A stretch of DNA of 64,000 nt, from assembly GCF_021347895.1 (NCBI RefSeq), contig NC_067122.1, positions 9,537,983-9,601,982 of the forward strand. The letters are read 5' to 3'. A program made the translations under genes and the position numbers. Shown here piece after piece: positions 13,609-24,559 of the stretch. Positions within the stretch are counted from its first letter, which is position 1, and every line of letters begins with the position of its first letter. The DNA comes from Acanthochromis polyacanthus (taxonomy: Eukaryota > Chordata > Actinopteri > Pomacentridae). Below the pieces are notes generated by a model, which searched no databases, had not been told where the DNA came from, and was given only the letters and a program-made list of their open reading frames with translations.

Positions 13609-15293
13609 GTGAGCAACGAAGAATGACATTTAATATTGTGTTCATGCACAGTAATAAATCGGTTTGTTCTTTCATTGGCTTCAGTGTATGTTTGAAATTT
13701 TGTGGTCAAGGTTGCTTTTAAAATATTCTATAAGTTTTGTTGTCATGGGTTTTTTTTCTTTCTTCTTTCCAAATGAAAATATGAAACTAAAAAAACTAAA
13801 CAAAACTAATGGCTTGGGGTGTCGACTAGCTGTCAAATGCTCTTGGACGAAGACTTGCTCTTAACTTGTCAGGAAAAGAAGGCTGCCTATAATTAATGCT
13901 TTTAGAAGTTAAATGCATAAACTTAAAAAAAAAAAAAAAAAAAAGGGTTAAGGGATCTTTAAAACACCAAAATCCAAATGAAATAAATCAAGGAAAGGTT
14001 CAAATGATGATTAAGAAAGACAAATTGTAGAAGCAAAAACATTTGGCCCCCATGTTCAGCTCGAGGCCCAGTCCTTAGAATTTATTGAGATCTTTCATCT
14101 TCTGAATATTAATTGACTGATTCCAGACAGCTTTGTATTCCCTAATCATAATGTTGGACCATTGTGTATTCATCAACAAGCAGGCCATCTCTGCTCACCT
14201 TTACAGCAAAAGCCACCAAATTAATCTCTAAGCACACTCTAGTATTTAGAATGCATGGCCACGAAAGCATTAATTGAGTTGAGTAGGCCAGGCAAAAGCT
14301 CAATTGTTTAAACTCAGCTAGATTTAAATCCTCATAAGTACTGCTAATTAAGATAGCATGAGGCAGGTTTTGGACTGTTTAAAGGCAATCAATAGCCAGC
14401 TATTATTCTCTCCAGAGGTAAACTTGGCTTCCAGTCTTCACTTTGACTGAAGCTAAAGTGACAGGCAATGGCCTCATTACACACACAACACAGAGGCATG
14501 CAAATAATGGAGGTCTGGCGCAAACAGATATACTCGCAGCTACAGTATACATGTGTTCACACACTAAAATGCTTCTGAACAGAAGGAGCTGCACATGCTG
14601 AGCTGTTTATGTTGCAAGACAACTTCGTATCATCCAGCTGCATCCCTTCCTCAGCAGAGAGCTTTCGATGGCCAGGACTTGAAAACGCTTTACTGATTTT
14701 TCTGTTTAGCAATGAAAATTGTTCTTGGAAGAGCACTTTGCAGGCTACAGTTTTTCATGTGACCATAATTCATGCTAAAACCCACCAGCTCTCTATTGTT
14801 GGCACTGTAAGGACACAGTTTAAGGACACCATTCGCCAAATTGTTTTGATTTGCTGTTACTGCTCTAGCAAGGTAGTGCTCAGTATATCTGACAGATTCC
14901 ATTTAGACCTTATCTGATACGAAGTCTTACTCTGAGTCACCAGGACCAAAGAAAAGAGTCTTATAAAAAGGCAATTATATCTGGTCCACTTTTTTTTAGG
15001 TGAACAGTGCATCACGGACCACAGGGAATCATTACTTTTAATCCTGTCTTGCTTGGTTACTGCTCATTTGGAAAAGATATAACCGTCTTATTGTTATGTC
15101 TGTGCTTGAATAAAGGAATAGGATTACACTAGAAGGTAGAAGATAGAGTGCAGCATTTACAGATATCAAGAGATCAAAGACGTGCAAATATCAAGAGTAC
15201 AATTCAGATCCGAGTGCGACGGCTTTAGCTGATGGCACGATGACTATTTGACATCATATCAGTTTAATTCTGCGTTGTGTCTCTGTCTTGCAG
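13609..15293 (+). other. intron (1.7 kb)
   Basis: The donor is GTGAGC and the acceptor TTGCAG. It contains a run of 20 A at 13925-13944 and an AT-rich block at about 14080-14400 with several TTAATT-type motifs. No exon-like unit was seen. Confidence 0.8.
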
Positions 15294-15508
15294 GAAGGAA
15301 TAACGTGCTCCATCAGGAGAACAACTCCATTGATTCTGGACAAGTCGACATAGGGAAGAGGGTCGGTCAGAGCGTCCCACCCGGGGTGTTCTGGCGTTCT
15401 CAGCTGAACATGGAGCAACCACGCTTCCTCAAGTTCAACATCTCGGTACAAAAGAACGCACTGATTGGAGTCTATGGACGAAAGGGTCTCGCACCGTCTC
15501 ACACTCAG
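15294..15508 (+). CDS. tenm3: teneurin exon: proximal extracellular region
   Basis: Borders are CTTGCAG and CTCAG|GTAAGG. It completes a Gly codon and ends in phase 0 with Gln. The product contains [17 protein letters not shown], then [15 protein letters not shown] and [13 protein letters not shown], all strongly conserved teneurin motifs between the membrane and the EGF repeats. Two N-glycosylation sequons are visible (N-N-S and N-I-S). The G-K-R-V position is where mammalian TENM3 has G-R-R-A, so the basic pair is retained. Function of this region is structural (extracellular spacer/sandwich). Confidence 0.95.
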
Positions 15509-15984
15509 GTAAGGGCTTTTAAAAAAGGCTTAGTAATCAGATTTCTGTGAGATTAAAGACACTGTTAAACTACCATGTTGTTGTTTTTTACGATGCTATG
15601 TAACTTTTGCTTTAAGTTGGTAAAGGATCATTTATAAGGAAAAAATACATTTCTCTTTAAATGCGATCAAGGTTTTTGCAGCTTCTTGATCTGTTGAGAC
15701 TAAAAGCTTGCGGTGGTTGATGTTAATTAAAGTTAAGAAATGTTGATAGCTATTGCTTTGTAACTGACATTACTGGGTCAGCTGACAGATTTTAAGACTC
15801 TGGTGTCTGCCTGTGCTACTGCTAAAATGCATTTAGACATGTCACAAATTAGTAGTTTTATTACAGAAGCAAATGGAGGGAAAGTCAATAATTTCCTTAA
15901 TACCCACTCATGGCCACAGTTGCTGCTTTTTCTTGCATTTATGGTGACCTCACCCTGCAGTAGAGGGTATAAGAAAGAGACTGA

Positions 15985-16345
15985 GCAAGAACCCAATATT
16001 GTGCATGTCCCTCGTCTGCCACTAAAAGAGGACACTGGATCTGTTGGTTGCGGGGTGGGGGCTCCATGGATTGTGCTTGTGCACCTTCTAATGTGTGATC
16101 ATATTGGAAACTGACGATCCAGCCAAGTCAAAGCGTTGGTGTCTTTATCATGTTCCTTGAGCTGTTCCAGAGCAGTTTTTGTGGTGAGGCAGGGCACATT
16201 CTGCTGCTGGGGGAGGCTGCTGCCGTCTGGCAGAGCTGTTGCCATGGAGGGTGTGCTTTGTCTGCAATAATGCTTAGGTGGGTGGTATGAGTCAAAGTAA
16301 TAGCCATGTGAAGAAGGTTTCAAAGCAGAACATTGTTGCATAACT
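15985..16345 (-). pseudogene. Tc1-like transposase remnant
   Basis: Read on the minus strand, the segment gives an 80-codon open frame (16341-16099) with the layout of the C-terminal half of a fish Tc1-like transposase: a YYFDSYHPPKHYC-like block, then S-M-A-T-A-L-P-D-G, then P-Q-Q-Q-N-V-P-C, then a LTW block. The usual Tc1 motif at the second catalytic aspartate is Q-Q-D-N-A-P-C; here the Asp is Gln, so the copy cannot be catalytic. Beyond the stop codon the similarity continues (ATCCATGGAGCCCCCACC, then GCACAATATT near 15993) across indels and an internal deletion. Terminal inverted repeats were not found. Such elements cut and paste at TA sites; this one is dead. Confidence 0.7.
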
Positions 16346-16362
16346 GCATATTTTTATTTATA

Positions 16363-16410
16363 TAGTCATTTATATATTTATATATGTGTATATATATATA
16401 TATAAATATC
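16363..16410. repeat. AT-rich microsatellite
   Basis: A TATATA-rich simple-sequence stretch interrupted by GT and TTT. It lies a few bases beyond the transposase remnant, a usual place for TA-targeting elements to sit. Confidence 0.8.
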
Positions 16411-16670
16411 AAACGCCTTTTTCTATGACTATTATATATTATACAAATTGGTTTCTGCCATTGGAAATCTCTGAATCTCTGTTGACTTTATGTCCTGAGC
16501 AATGTTCTTATTCAATGAGAATTACATCATGTTAAGGGTGTAAATGTGGTGTTTTTAAACTTCCGTCATTTATTTACTTTACCATTTGGACACAACACAA
16601 CACTGACATATTCATCAAATTAAAAAGATGTGATGGTATACACATGAAGCACAATTCCAATACTGACTGA

Positions 16671-16755
16671 AGATAAGATAAGATAAGATAGTAAGATAAG
16701 ATAAGATAAGATAAGCCTTTTGGTAATCCCACAGTGTGGAAATTTGCAGTGACAT
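16671..16755. repeat. AGATA pentanucleotide repeat with element tail
   Basis: About eight AGATA units (16671-16714, one interrupted) run into 'gccttttggtaatcccacagtgtggaaatttgcagtgacat'-type sequence. This is the recurring end of a fish interspersed element that carries a GATAA-like tail next to a 'tttattaatcccacagtggggaaatt' motif. A copy in the opposite orientation lies at about 40890-40965. Confidence 0.65.
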
Positions 16756-19700
16756 ACTTTTTTGCTCTGTTATGGTCTCTACCAACTCCCTAGGAAAATC
16801 TCTGTCTCTTTATCTGTTAAATGCTCTTTTATCTACACCACTACGTCTGTGTGCCATCTGGTGCTGGGCAGATAGTGTGCATTGGTTTATAGAGATTTTT
16901 CGCTAGGAATGACTGCCTGCTGTGTATGGAAAAGACCCTGGTAAGAGCAGTGAGACTGAACCAACAGTAAAGTTTGTGAGCTGTGAAACCTCTCCGCGAA
17001 TGCCGTAATGAGTTTTAATATTAATAACAACAATCATCTTTGGGTTTATCACTAGAAATTAGCCTTTTCACATTAAACATAGCCATGCGGTCGGTGGTTT
17101 ATACATGAACATAATTATAACATCTCTAAGGATGTGAAGAGGCCACTTCACTTTGTACTTTAGAAAAAGGAGAATCACAACAGTGCATTAAAATAAAAAA
17201 AATCTACAATAATTATAACTGTGTCAATCAGTGTAAATTCATATTACTTATTGCAATATTTATCTGCCTTCACGGGTTTACTTGCTTTAATTTTTGAGCG
17301 TGTGCATTTGCAAATTAGCACTTACTTTCCTTTTTTCTCCTTTGTGTCAGTTTGTCTGTGTGTGGGCATGCATGCCTTTCGCTTTCACTAAATGTCTGCC
17401 ATTTGCAAATTGAAGTGTCTCCAAAAAGTCTGATGTGTCACTTGAATGACATTTCTGGGCATCTGAATGTCCGATGTCTGGTGATGGTGATGGAAGCACT
17501 CAGACAATGGCTATTTTCCACCACACTTGACTGCAAAAGCTCTTAGCTTCACCTTCTCGACATTCTGTCTTAGTAAAGATGGGCTTCACTCAAGTGTAGA
17601 CAGTTAGGGCCACTCTCTGATGGAAGAAAGTCCGATGAGAGTGACAACAGGTGAGCTGCATTGCACTTTCAAGGTGAAAAAAGGAAGCCCAACAAAATCA
17701 AAGACCAAAGGGTACTAATTAACAAGACACTACTTTTATGTCGCGAGCAATTGTTGTACAGACACTCAAGCTTGTCAATGCTGGACACTGTGTCCATTGT
17801 GGCCACTTCTAAATTACATTCTGCTCAGGTACTGGGGGCACAAATCAATGCATTTACTTAACTGAGCATGAAAGACCCCAATGAGAGATATTGACTGTTG
17901 GTCGTATTCACAGCTTGGAAGACAAGACAGCGTTTAAGAGCAACAGCCTTTCCACCTTTCTCAAATATAGACTTCCTCCATCTGCTATTGAGTGTCTGTC
18001 TGTGCTGATACAAACCAGACAAGTTAGGAGTAACAAACTTTTTTAGTTTTTCTCTTTGGAATTTGTTGCACCGGACTAAGTTCCCTCAATCTAAAGGCTG
18101 AAGAATTTACAGGCGCTGAGCATTCCTCCTCTGTCCATGGGGCATCTGGCAGTCTCTCCACGCTTGGTCTCTTGACTGTTATTCACTGGTATTGTTGTAC
18201 TGAGATGAGTTGGCGGGCTTTCACACCAGCTAATCGAGATGTATGCACTTGGCCAGGGGGTTTAGGGCTTGTGGGATGAACTGTTTTATTATTTCCCCCA
18301 CAAGTCAACAACACAAAGAAGTCAACTTCCGCCAGGTTAATATCCATACCCTGCCTCCTGCTTTACTCAAAGGGGTTTAAATCACAGCGCTGACTTCACC
18401 TGCCCCTCGCTTAATGCTCTCTTTCCTGCAGTCAACTGAATGGTTGCTTGGGTCCATGTTGGTCACATTCCTGAGCACTAAGTCCAGTTTTAATGCTTTT
18501 TTTTTAACCATTTGGGAGTCCATTGTGTTCCCACAATGATTCTGCATATTTTATACATCCAGGTTTAAACTGTTCATTCATCAACGGTTCACCACTAGAG
18601 GACAAGCAGTGATTAATTCAGCTTCCACAATTAATGTTAAAAGTTATTGGCTTTGCAATGACATATTTATTGCTCTACTGGTTCCTTGTTTTAATTTTTC
18701 GAAGGAAAAATAAAGATCCTCCATTGTTTCTTGCTGACGTGCGCCTTTATCACATTCATGTCTTGTGACTTTTTTTATTGCTGGGAGCACATTATGAGCT
18801 GCCCTGGCCATCAGATAACCCTGTGATGACTCTGAACCACAGTAGCAGTTTCCCTGCTGAAGGAAACAGATGGTCTTTATGTGCTGGAAATTTCAGTGAA
18901 AATCAATTTAAACTGAGCTATTTCTTTTATGTAAAAAAGCACATTTTTTATCTTTTATATTATAAAAATATAATGTCTCTCCTGTTAGAAACAACTGTGC
19001 CTGAAGTTTAAATTTGAAATTCTTCGGCAGCGTATCAGTCAAAAATCAATGGCTTAAGCAGGTCATCTAAGCCCTCCACAAACAGCCTCATCACTGGATT
19101 TAAACTGAAGCACTTTTAAAAACAGCTTCAGTGCCAATCAGTATTCATCACACTCCTAAGCAGCCCACAGATTCTGTTCCAGCCTGAGTCTTCACTATAG
19201 GCTCAGTACATCTGTGTAGCTAACAACTCTTTTAGCCAGGGGATCTGCTGTCTTCATCTGCTGAGCTCCTCTGCAGCCTATAGCCTGTTTGGAGATTGTT
19301 GGTATGTGTTACACTGTTTTCTGCTGCAGTGCTCCGTACCCTTCTGCCTCAGTCAAAATGAGGTTCAGGTGTTGAGCAGGTGCAGTGTGAGCAGATGCAC
19401 TGCTTTACTCATTGGCAGGGATAACTCGTTATTCATTGTTTACTCGGGAAATCGATATTTGTTTCGGAAAAAAATAAATAAATGTAGAGATACTATTTTG
19501 CTGAATTTCCAATGTGTACAAAAGCAAAAATATACCTGAGGGTATATATATTGTCATACTTCTTTTAATTTTGTGTATGTACTGTAATGTCATGTGTTCA
19601 GTTCTATATGGAAGTTGTTTCCCTACCTTTTTCCTAAGAGAATTTATATATCATACCAGATTAGCAGTCAATCTGATAGAAAAAAATTAAACATCAGTGA

Positions 19701-20239
19701 CAGTTTATAAAGCTTGTAAATCCACTTCACTATTAACTTTAATTTGAAAAATAGCCAAACACTTAGCTCAATAGTTTGTATCTATATTTTGTGCAGGCAC
19801 ACCAGCACTGAGCAAATCAGAATTTTAAGTACTTGCATCTACACACCGCATTATCAATGTTAATTTAACAGATTGCCATCATGTCTGTAAGTGCGCTCCC
19901 ATCAGAGTTAACAATGTATTTTTGGAACATTTCTGAGCATTTGCCCCGGAGCTATATCAGCTCTATCAGTATACAAACAAGTCTCCAAACAACATCTATC
20001 AACTCCAAATAACTGTCACAGAAAAATCAACATTTATTATACTCGGAATATTTGCTGTGCACACAAACCTGTTCTGGATGTGTCTTGCGTTAGAACTTTG
20101 CAGAGTTCCTGTCAAGCTGTTGGGGAAATCACCAGCTGCATACAAAGCATCCAGTATGAACAAAAAATAAGCTGTTTGAACTTTGACATTTGAATAACAC
20201 TTGCATCTTGTGGGATCTGTTTGGGGTGTTGTTTTGCAG

Positions 20240-20450
20240 TATGACTTCGTGGAGCTATTGGATGGCAGTCGGCTAATCGCAAAAGAGCACCGGACTTTGA
20301 GCGAACCAGACACGAGGACTCGGCTAGATCACCCGGTCTCCATTCACCAAGCCGGATTCATCCAGTTCCTGGACTCAGGGGTGTGGCACTTTGCATTTTA
20401 TAACGACGGAAGAAGTGTGGAATCGGTATCCTATAACACCATCATCCAGG
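20240..20450 (+). CDS. tenm3: teneurin exon: extracellular region before EGF1
   Basis: The acceptor is TTTTGCAG and the donor CCAGG|GTAAGA. It starts in phase 0 with [14 protein letters not shown] and ends after one base of a Glu codon. Conserved teneurin motifs are [14 protein letters not shown], then [13 protein letters not shown] and FAFYNDG. Between them is a variable charged segment ([18 protein letters not shown]) that differs between paralogues. The Y-D-F form with S-R-L-I-A fits TENM3 better than TENM1 (F-D-F-V-K) or TENM2 (Y-D-F-M-E). It completes the beta-rich region that precedes the EGF stalk. Confidence 0.95.
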
Positions 20451-21546
20451 GTAAGAGGACGCACATCTGCCGTGATGGCTGATGAGTGTGATTGGAATGA
20501 TGTGTAATGAGCAGTTTGAAAGACTTTAATTTCCTTAAGCAGCTGCGCCGGCATGAACAAGCACTTACATTGTTGGAAAATCTGGCAGCCGCACAAACAA
20601 GCTGAGGTTTTTTTAAAGTTTGAGCCACCTTGGAGGCAGATCTAGGTTTCCATTGGAGGGTAGTGGATTATTGTGCTCAACACTATAATACAAGCCCATA
20701 TACAACATTGATCCTTCTCTTCTAACAACCTCTTCAGTGTTCTGAAGTCTGTGAAATTTCCTTGTGGGTTTTGAGGTTGGAAAAACACTAAAGTTGAGTT
20801 AACGTTTTTCTTTTTCTATTTCCTTTGGGGGGTTCTATTGATCCGGCTCTACAAATATGAAGGTATCGATGTGAGAGGTCAAAATTGCCTGGGTCCAGCA
20901 CTGGCTCAATGAGCATCCGATGCAAGCTTGTGTAATAACAAAAAAGTTGGCCCCTCTTAACGCTGATCAAAATGAGGGTCCCAGCCTTTTGGGGGTGCCC
21001 TTTATGAGCGATGGTCTGTTGAATGAACACAAGATCTGTCTGTAGGATATGTCAGATTAACTTCAACTCGGAGAGGATTTTCGCTGTAAACACTCAGGAG
21101 ATTGCATGGCTTGTGCGGGCATGATCAGTCATTCAGGGGGTTGGGATGGTGGCGAAGCAGTAGAGGAGACAGGAGGAAAGGAAAATGTGTCAAAGAAATG
21201 GAATTATTGGGTCTAATTTAAAATGCTTGTGTGGCTTTTACTTAACATGGCTTAGATGGGAACAGCCGGGCTGCAGCATACTGTTATGGAGGCTTAGACC
21301 TTAGTGGGACATGGACAAATAGCTGTAAATGTATGCCATGCCTGATACAAGCACTGCAGATAAGAGATGCTTAGAAATCCTAAATTCATGCAGGCGAGAA
21401 AGATAAGTTGGTGGCTTGGTTGTTTCACAGTGTTTCATAAACTGCACACTTGTCAAATGTTATATTAAAGAGAAATTTCAGATCTGTCCAATATGACAAT
21501 CCAATGAGTTATTGATAGTTGGATTTGCACACTGCTGTGCCCACAG
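20451..21546 (+). other. intron (1.1 kb)
   Basis: The donor is GTAAGA and the acceptor CCCACAG. No repeat or exon-like structure was recognised. Confidence 0.8.
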
Positions 21547-21648
21547 AATCTGTAACGGAGTGCACACACAACTGCTACGGGAATGGAGAGTGTGTGGCAG
21601 GATCGTGTCACTGTTTCCCAGGATTCATAGGACCGTACTGTTCCAGAG
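21547..21648 (+). CDS. tenm3: teneurin exon: EGF repeat 1
   Basis: Borders are GCCCACAG and CCAGAG|GTAATT. It is 102 bases long with phase 1 at both ends. It encodes one complete EGF module with six cysteines: SVTEC..NC, GNGEC, GSCHC, then FPGFIGPYC. The exon corresponds to a single EGF repeat, so it can be lost or gained without breaking the frame. In teneurins the EGF stalk holds the large extracellular superfold away from the membrane and mediates dimerisation through repeats 2 and 5; repeat 1 has the full six cysteines and should not cross-link. Confidence 0.95.
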
Positions 21649-22390
21649 GTAATTACTCAACTTTTCCATTTATCTCAAGAGTCAGTTCACCCAAAATTTG
21701 AACATTATTATTCTCTCTTACCCAGCCAGCAATGGTTTTGATTATTGTTTCCCAGATTTTCAGATATCTGAGATTTGTGTTGCCGCCCGTATGTAACTGG
21801 ATTTTGTTCAAGGTGTTCAAAAAAACTTAAAATGAATTTCCGTCTCGAGGGCCTAATTGATAAATTGCCAGGACCAACAGTAGCTTATTTTGGTATATAT
21901 GTCATCTGGTAGGTAACGGTAAATCTCAAACTAGGAATGCCACAGTTGCCTCTGTGACAGTTTAGAAACAATCCCACTATTACATTGCCTGTTCCCTAGA
22001 GAGCACAAGTAGAATGTCCACAACAACACACATTTGCCTGTGTATTGTGTTTAGCCCTTTTCTGTGTGCAGACCCAGATTTGTGTCTTTGAGCTGCTTAG
22101 ATAATTTTGAAGTCTTTCCTCATTTTGTTCGAAATCTTCTGACACTGTTAGCATTCTGGCTTTTGGTTGATTAATTTGTTCCTAATCAACTCGACTCAAT
22201 CTGTGACTTTTTGTTTCTTCTCTCACAACTCTCAGCTGACCTGTTGCGGCTGCGATTGCACATGTTTTTGTTATTGTGCGGTGTCACCCATACATGCAGC
22301 ATCCACAGAGCTTTTGTGTATTGTACAAAAACAAGTACAGACGCATTTTTAAAAATTTGGCATCAGCTTAGTGCCACAGAAGGACTCCTG

Positions 22391-22417
22391 ATTTGCCTGA
22401 TGATTCATCAGGCAAAT
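22391..22417. repeat. 13-bp inverted repeat with 1-base spacer
   Basis: The arms 22391-22403 (ATTTGCCTGATGA) and 22405-22417 are perfect reverse complements with a single T between them. The structure can extrude as a short hairpin. No gene or terminator role is evident in an intron. Confidence 0.85.
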
Positions 22418-22764
22418 TGTACTATTTGTCTGGTGTGATGGTCTAGTACCGTAACATTGCACCAATAAATTTATGATTGCAAGTTAGACAAAGTCTGTGT
22501 TTGCAGTTGGTCGATGTGCTCTTCCCTCTCTTACACCCCTGCTTCATGACATAAATGTGCGAAGAGTTCCCTTGTGATCAATTTAGTGCCAAAATAGTGC
22601 ATCTTGCAAATGAAACCAAACCTATCTGTGTGGCAAAATGTTATATCTTTTGGCTGAACAGACTTTTAAAAAGAAAAGTACCCCAAAGCTGAATCCGCAT
22701 CTTTAAATTTACAAACATTAATGAACTGCTGAGTTGAAAGGAATATCGGTGCACTAATTATGTA

Positions 22765-22925
22765 GTTGTATCTATGCACAAAATCTGCCTACTAGCAACG
22801 CTAAAGAGACTCCAAGACAATCTCTTCTCAGTCTCCAAACTTTATGCTAAGCTACGCTAAGCTAACAAGCTACTTGTGCTAGCTCTAAGATTTAAAATGC
22901 AGACATAGCATATCCGATGTGTTCT
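22765..22925 (+). repeat. dispersed repeat family 3, copy 1
   Basis: It includes 'tttatgctaagctacgcta' followed by another 'agctaac' unit, the hallmark of a short interspersed repeat common in percomorph fishes. A second, more complete right-hand part is at 51509-51655. Boundaries are approximate. Confidence 0.5.
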
Positions 22926-23047
22926 ATTAAAAAAGAAATATCACTGAACTTTGTTATTTGCACGGCAAAAATTAAAAGCACAAACTGGCTGATGAGGTCC
23001 TTTTACATTCTGTTGATGGATTCTTTAAACCCGTCATCTCTCCTCAG

Positions 23048-23242
23048 CCGCCTGTCCGGTGCTGTGCAGCGGTAACGGCCAGTACACCAGGGGGCGTTGT
23101 CAGTGCTACAGTGGCTGGAAGGGCACCGAGTGTGACGTTCCTGCCTCCCAGTGCATCGATCCCCAGTGTGGGGGACACGGACTGTGCGTGGCAGGAAACT
23201 GTTTGTGCAACACCGGCCACAAAGGAACCAACTGTGAACAAG
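23048..23242 (+). CDS. tenm3: teneurin exon: EGF repeats 2 and 3
   Basis: Borders are CTCCTCAG and GAACAAG|GTAACC, with phase 1 at both ends. EGF2 reads [25 protein letters not shown] and has only five cysteines because Tyr replaces the expected third one. This leaves an unpaired Cys, the known basis of covalent teneurin dimers. EGF3 ([22 protein letters not shown]) has all six. The DVP linker between them is typical of TENM3. The exon pairs two modules, the same exon-to-module pattern as the following ones. Confidence 0.96.
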
Positions 23243-24358
23243 GTAACCTAAAAAAAGAGAAAAATCTTCCCGTTGGATTTAAAGCAGCTAGATGCAACAC
23301 ATTTCTGGGTGAGGCTCAGGGGGAATTGACACAGTCCATTGGTGAAACAATCGGTGTTTTCGACTCCACCGAGCAGATAATGCTGTGGATGTTGCTATTG
23401 ATACCGTGTGTATAAATTAACTCCCTCTTAGTGTTTAGACCACATCAGTGCACGAGCTGGAACACACTGTGCGGTGGCCATTGATGCGGTCACCTATTGG
23501 AAGGCTCCACAGATGAAGACACCTGTTTAAATCGATCAGTCAATGGCATCTGTTTCTCCGTTTACTAAGAAAGAGCTGCTTCTTCTGTCTTGTCAACCTT
23601 TTCCACCTCCTCCCTCACTTTAGTGCATTTAACTTTATTGATCTGCATGCAGACAAAAGGCAATTATCAGCTCGGATTTACATGTGGGAGCTGTTGACCT
23701 TACATGTAAAAAGCTATTGAGTTCATTTAATGAATATATTGCGGTTTTTCTTCCAAGTGAAGCAGTATTGCAAGGAAATATATATGGGAGGAGGCTGCAT
23801 TTGTTCTAAGCTTGTATATTGTAGCTCTGGTTTGATAAATGAGTTCAGGTAAATAATCACTATCAGTATCCAAGTGGATATAAAAATGCACACAGCAATT
23901 GACTCCAGGGGAAGCACAAAAACGTTGTTCCAAATTATCCCTTGTTAGTAATGGGTTGATTATGCTGGTCATAATTGCCAATTATTAACTTAGATCAGCT
24001 AGTTGATCTGCAGATTGTTAATAGTAATTGATTATATCTGTCTAGACACTAATTGTGCTGCTTTTCCTAGTGCCTATAATGGAGCATAATTATACTGTCA
24101 GTATGTTGGAAGTACCCTATAATATAGCGTAGAGGAGCTAGCTGAACATAGGGTGGAAAATTACTACCGGCCACCACCAAACTCTGCAGACATTTCAGCT
24201 GTGGCTCCCTAGCCATCATCTGGCACTCGAGCTTTTCCACTCTCGAATGATTTTTGGCTGGTGGCAGACTCAAAGTGGCCAGGGTAAATAAGTAGGTTTG
24301 ATATCCCGTCTGGAAGTGGTAAACTGACACCGCTGTCACCCTCACTGTGTGTCTTCAG
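23243..24358 (+). other. intron (1.1 kb)
   Basis: The donor is GTAACC and the acceptor TCTTCAG. Apart from AT-rich sequence and an imperfect palindrome around 23993-24010, nothing was recognised. Confidence 0.8.
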
Positions 24359-24559
24359 TGGACTGTGTGGACCCGAAGTGCTCCGGTCACGGAGCCTGTC
24401 ATCATGGTGAGTGTCACTGTAACCCGGGCTGGGGAGGGATCAGCTGCGAGATCCTGAAGAGCACTTGTCCCGAGCAGTGCTCCAGTCATGGCACCTTCAA
24501 CACCGACTCGGGAACCTGCATCTGCGAGGCCAACTGGACGGGTGCCGACTGCTCCATAG
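24359..24559 (+). CDS. tenm3: teneurin exon: EGF repeats 4 and 5
   Basis: Borders are GTCTTCAG and TCCATAG|GTCAGA. The donor GTCAGA is weak because it lacks the usual A at +3. Phase is 1 at both ends. EGF4 reads [23 protein letters not shown] with six cysteines. EGF5 reads [22 protein letters not shown] and has five; Phe stands where the third Cys should be, so this repeat also carries an unpaired Cys for interchain bonding. A sequon N-W-T lies in EGF5. The E-I-L-K linker between the repeats matches TENM3. Confidence 0.96.

Larger units (their letters stand above)
15509..20239 (+). other. intron (4.7 kb)
   Basis: The donor is GTAAGG and the acceptor TTTTGCAG. It holds a Tc1-like transposase remnant on the minus strand (15985-16345), an AT dinucleotide-rich stretch (about 16363-16410) and an AGATA-repeat-tailed element (16671-16755). 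The rest is AT-rich intronic sequence in which I recognise nothing. Confidence 0.8.
21649..23047 (+). other. intron (1.4 kb)
   Basis: The donor is GTAATT and the acceptor TCCTCAG. It holds a near-perfect palindrome at 22391-22417 and a fragment of a dispersed repeat at about 22765-22925. Confidence 0.8.

Noticed and set aside
23993..24010. AGATCAgctagTTGATCT palindrome
   Set aside because: Imperfect and short; not distinguishable from chance in AT-rich intron.
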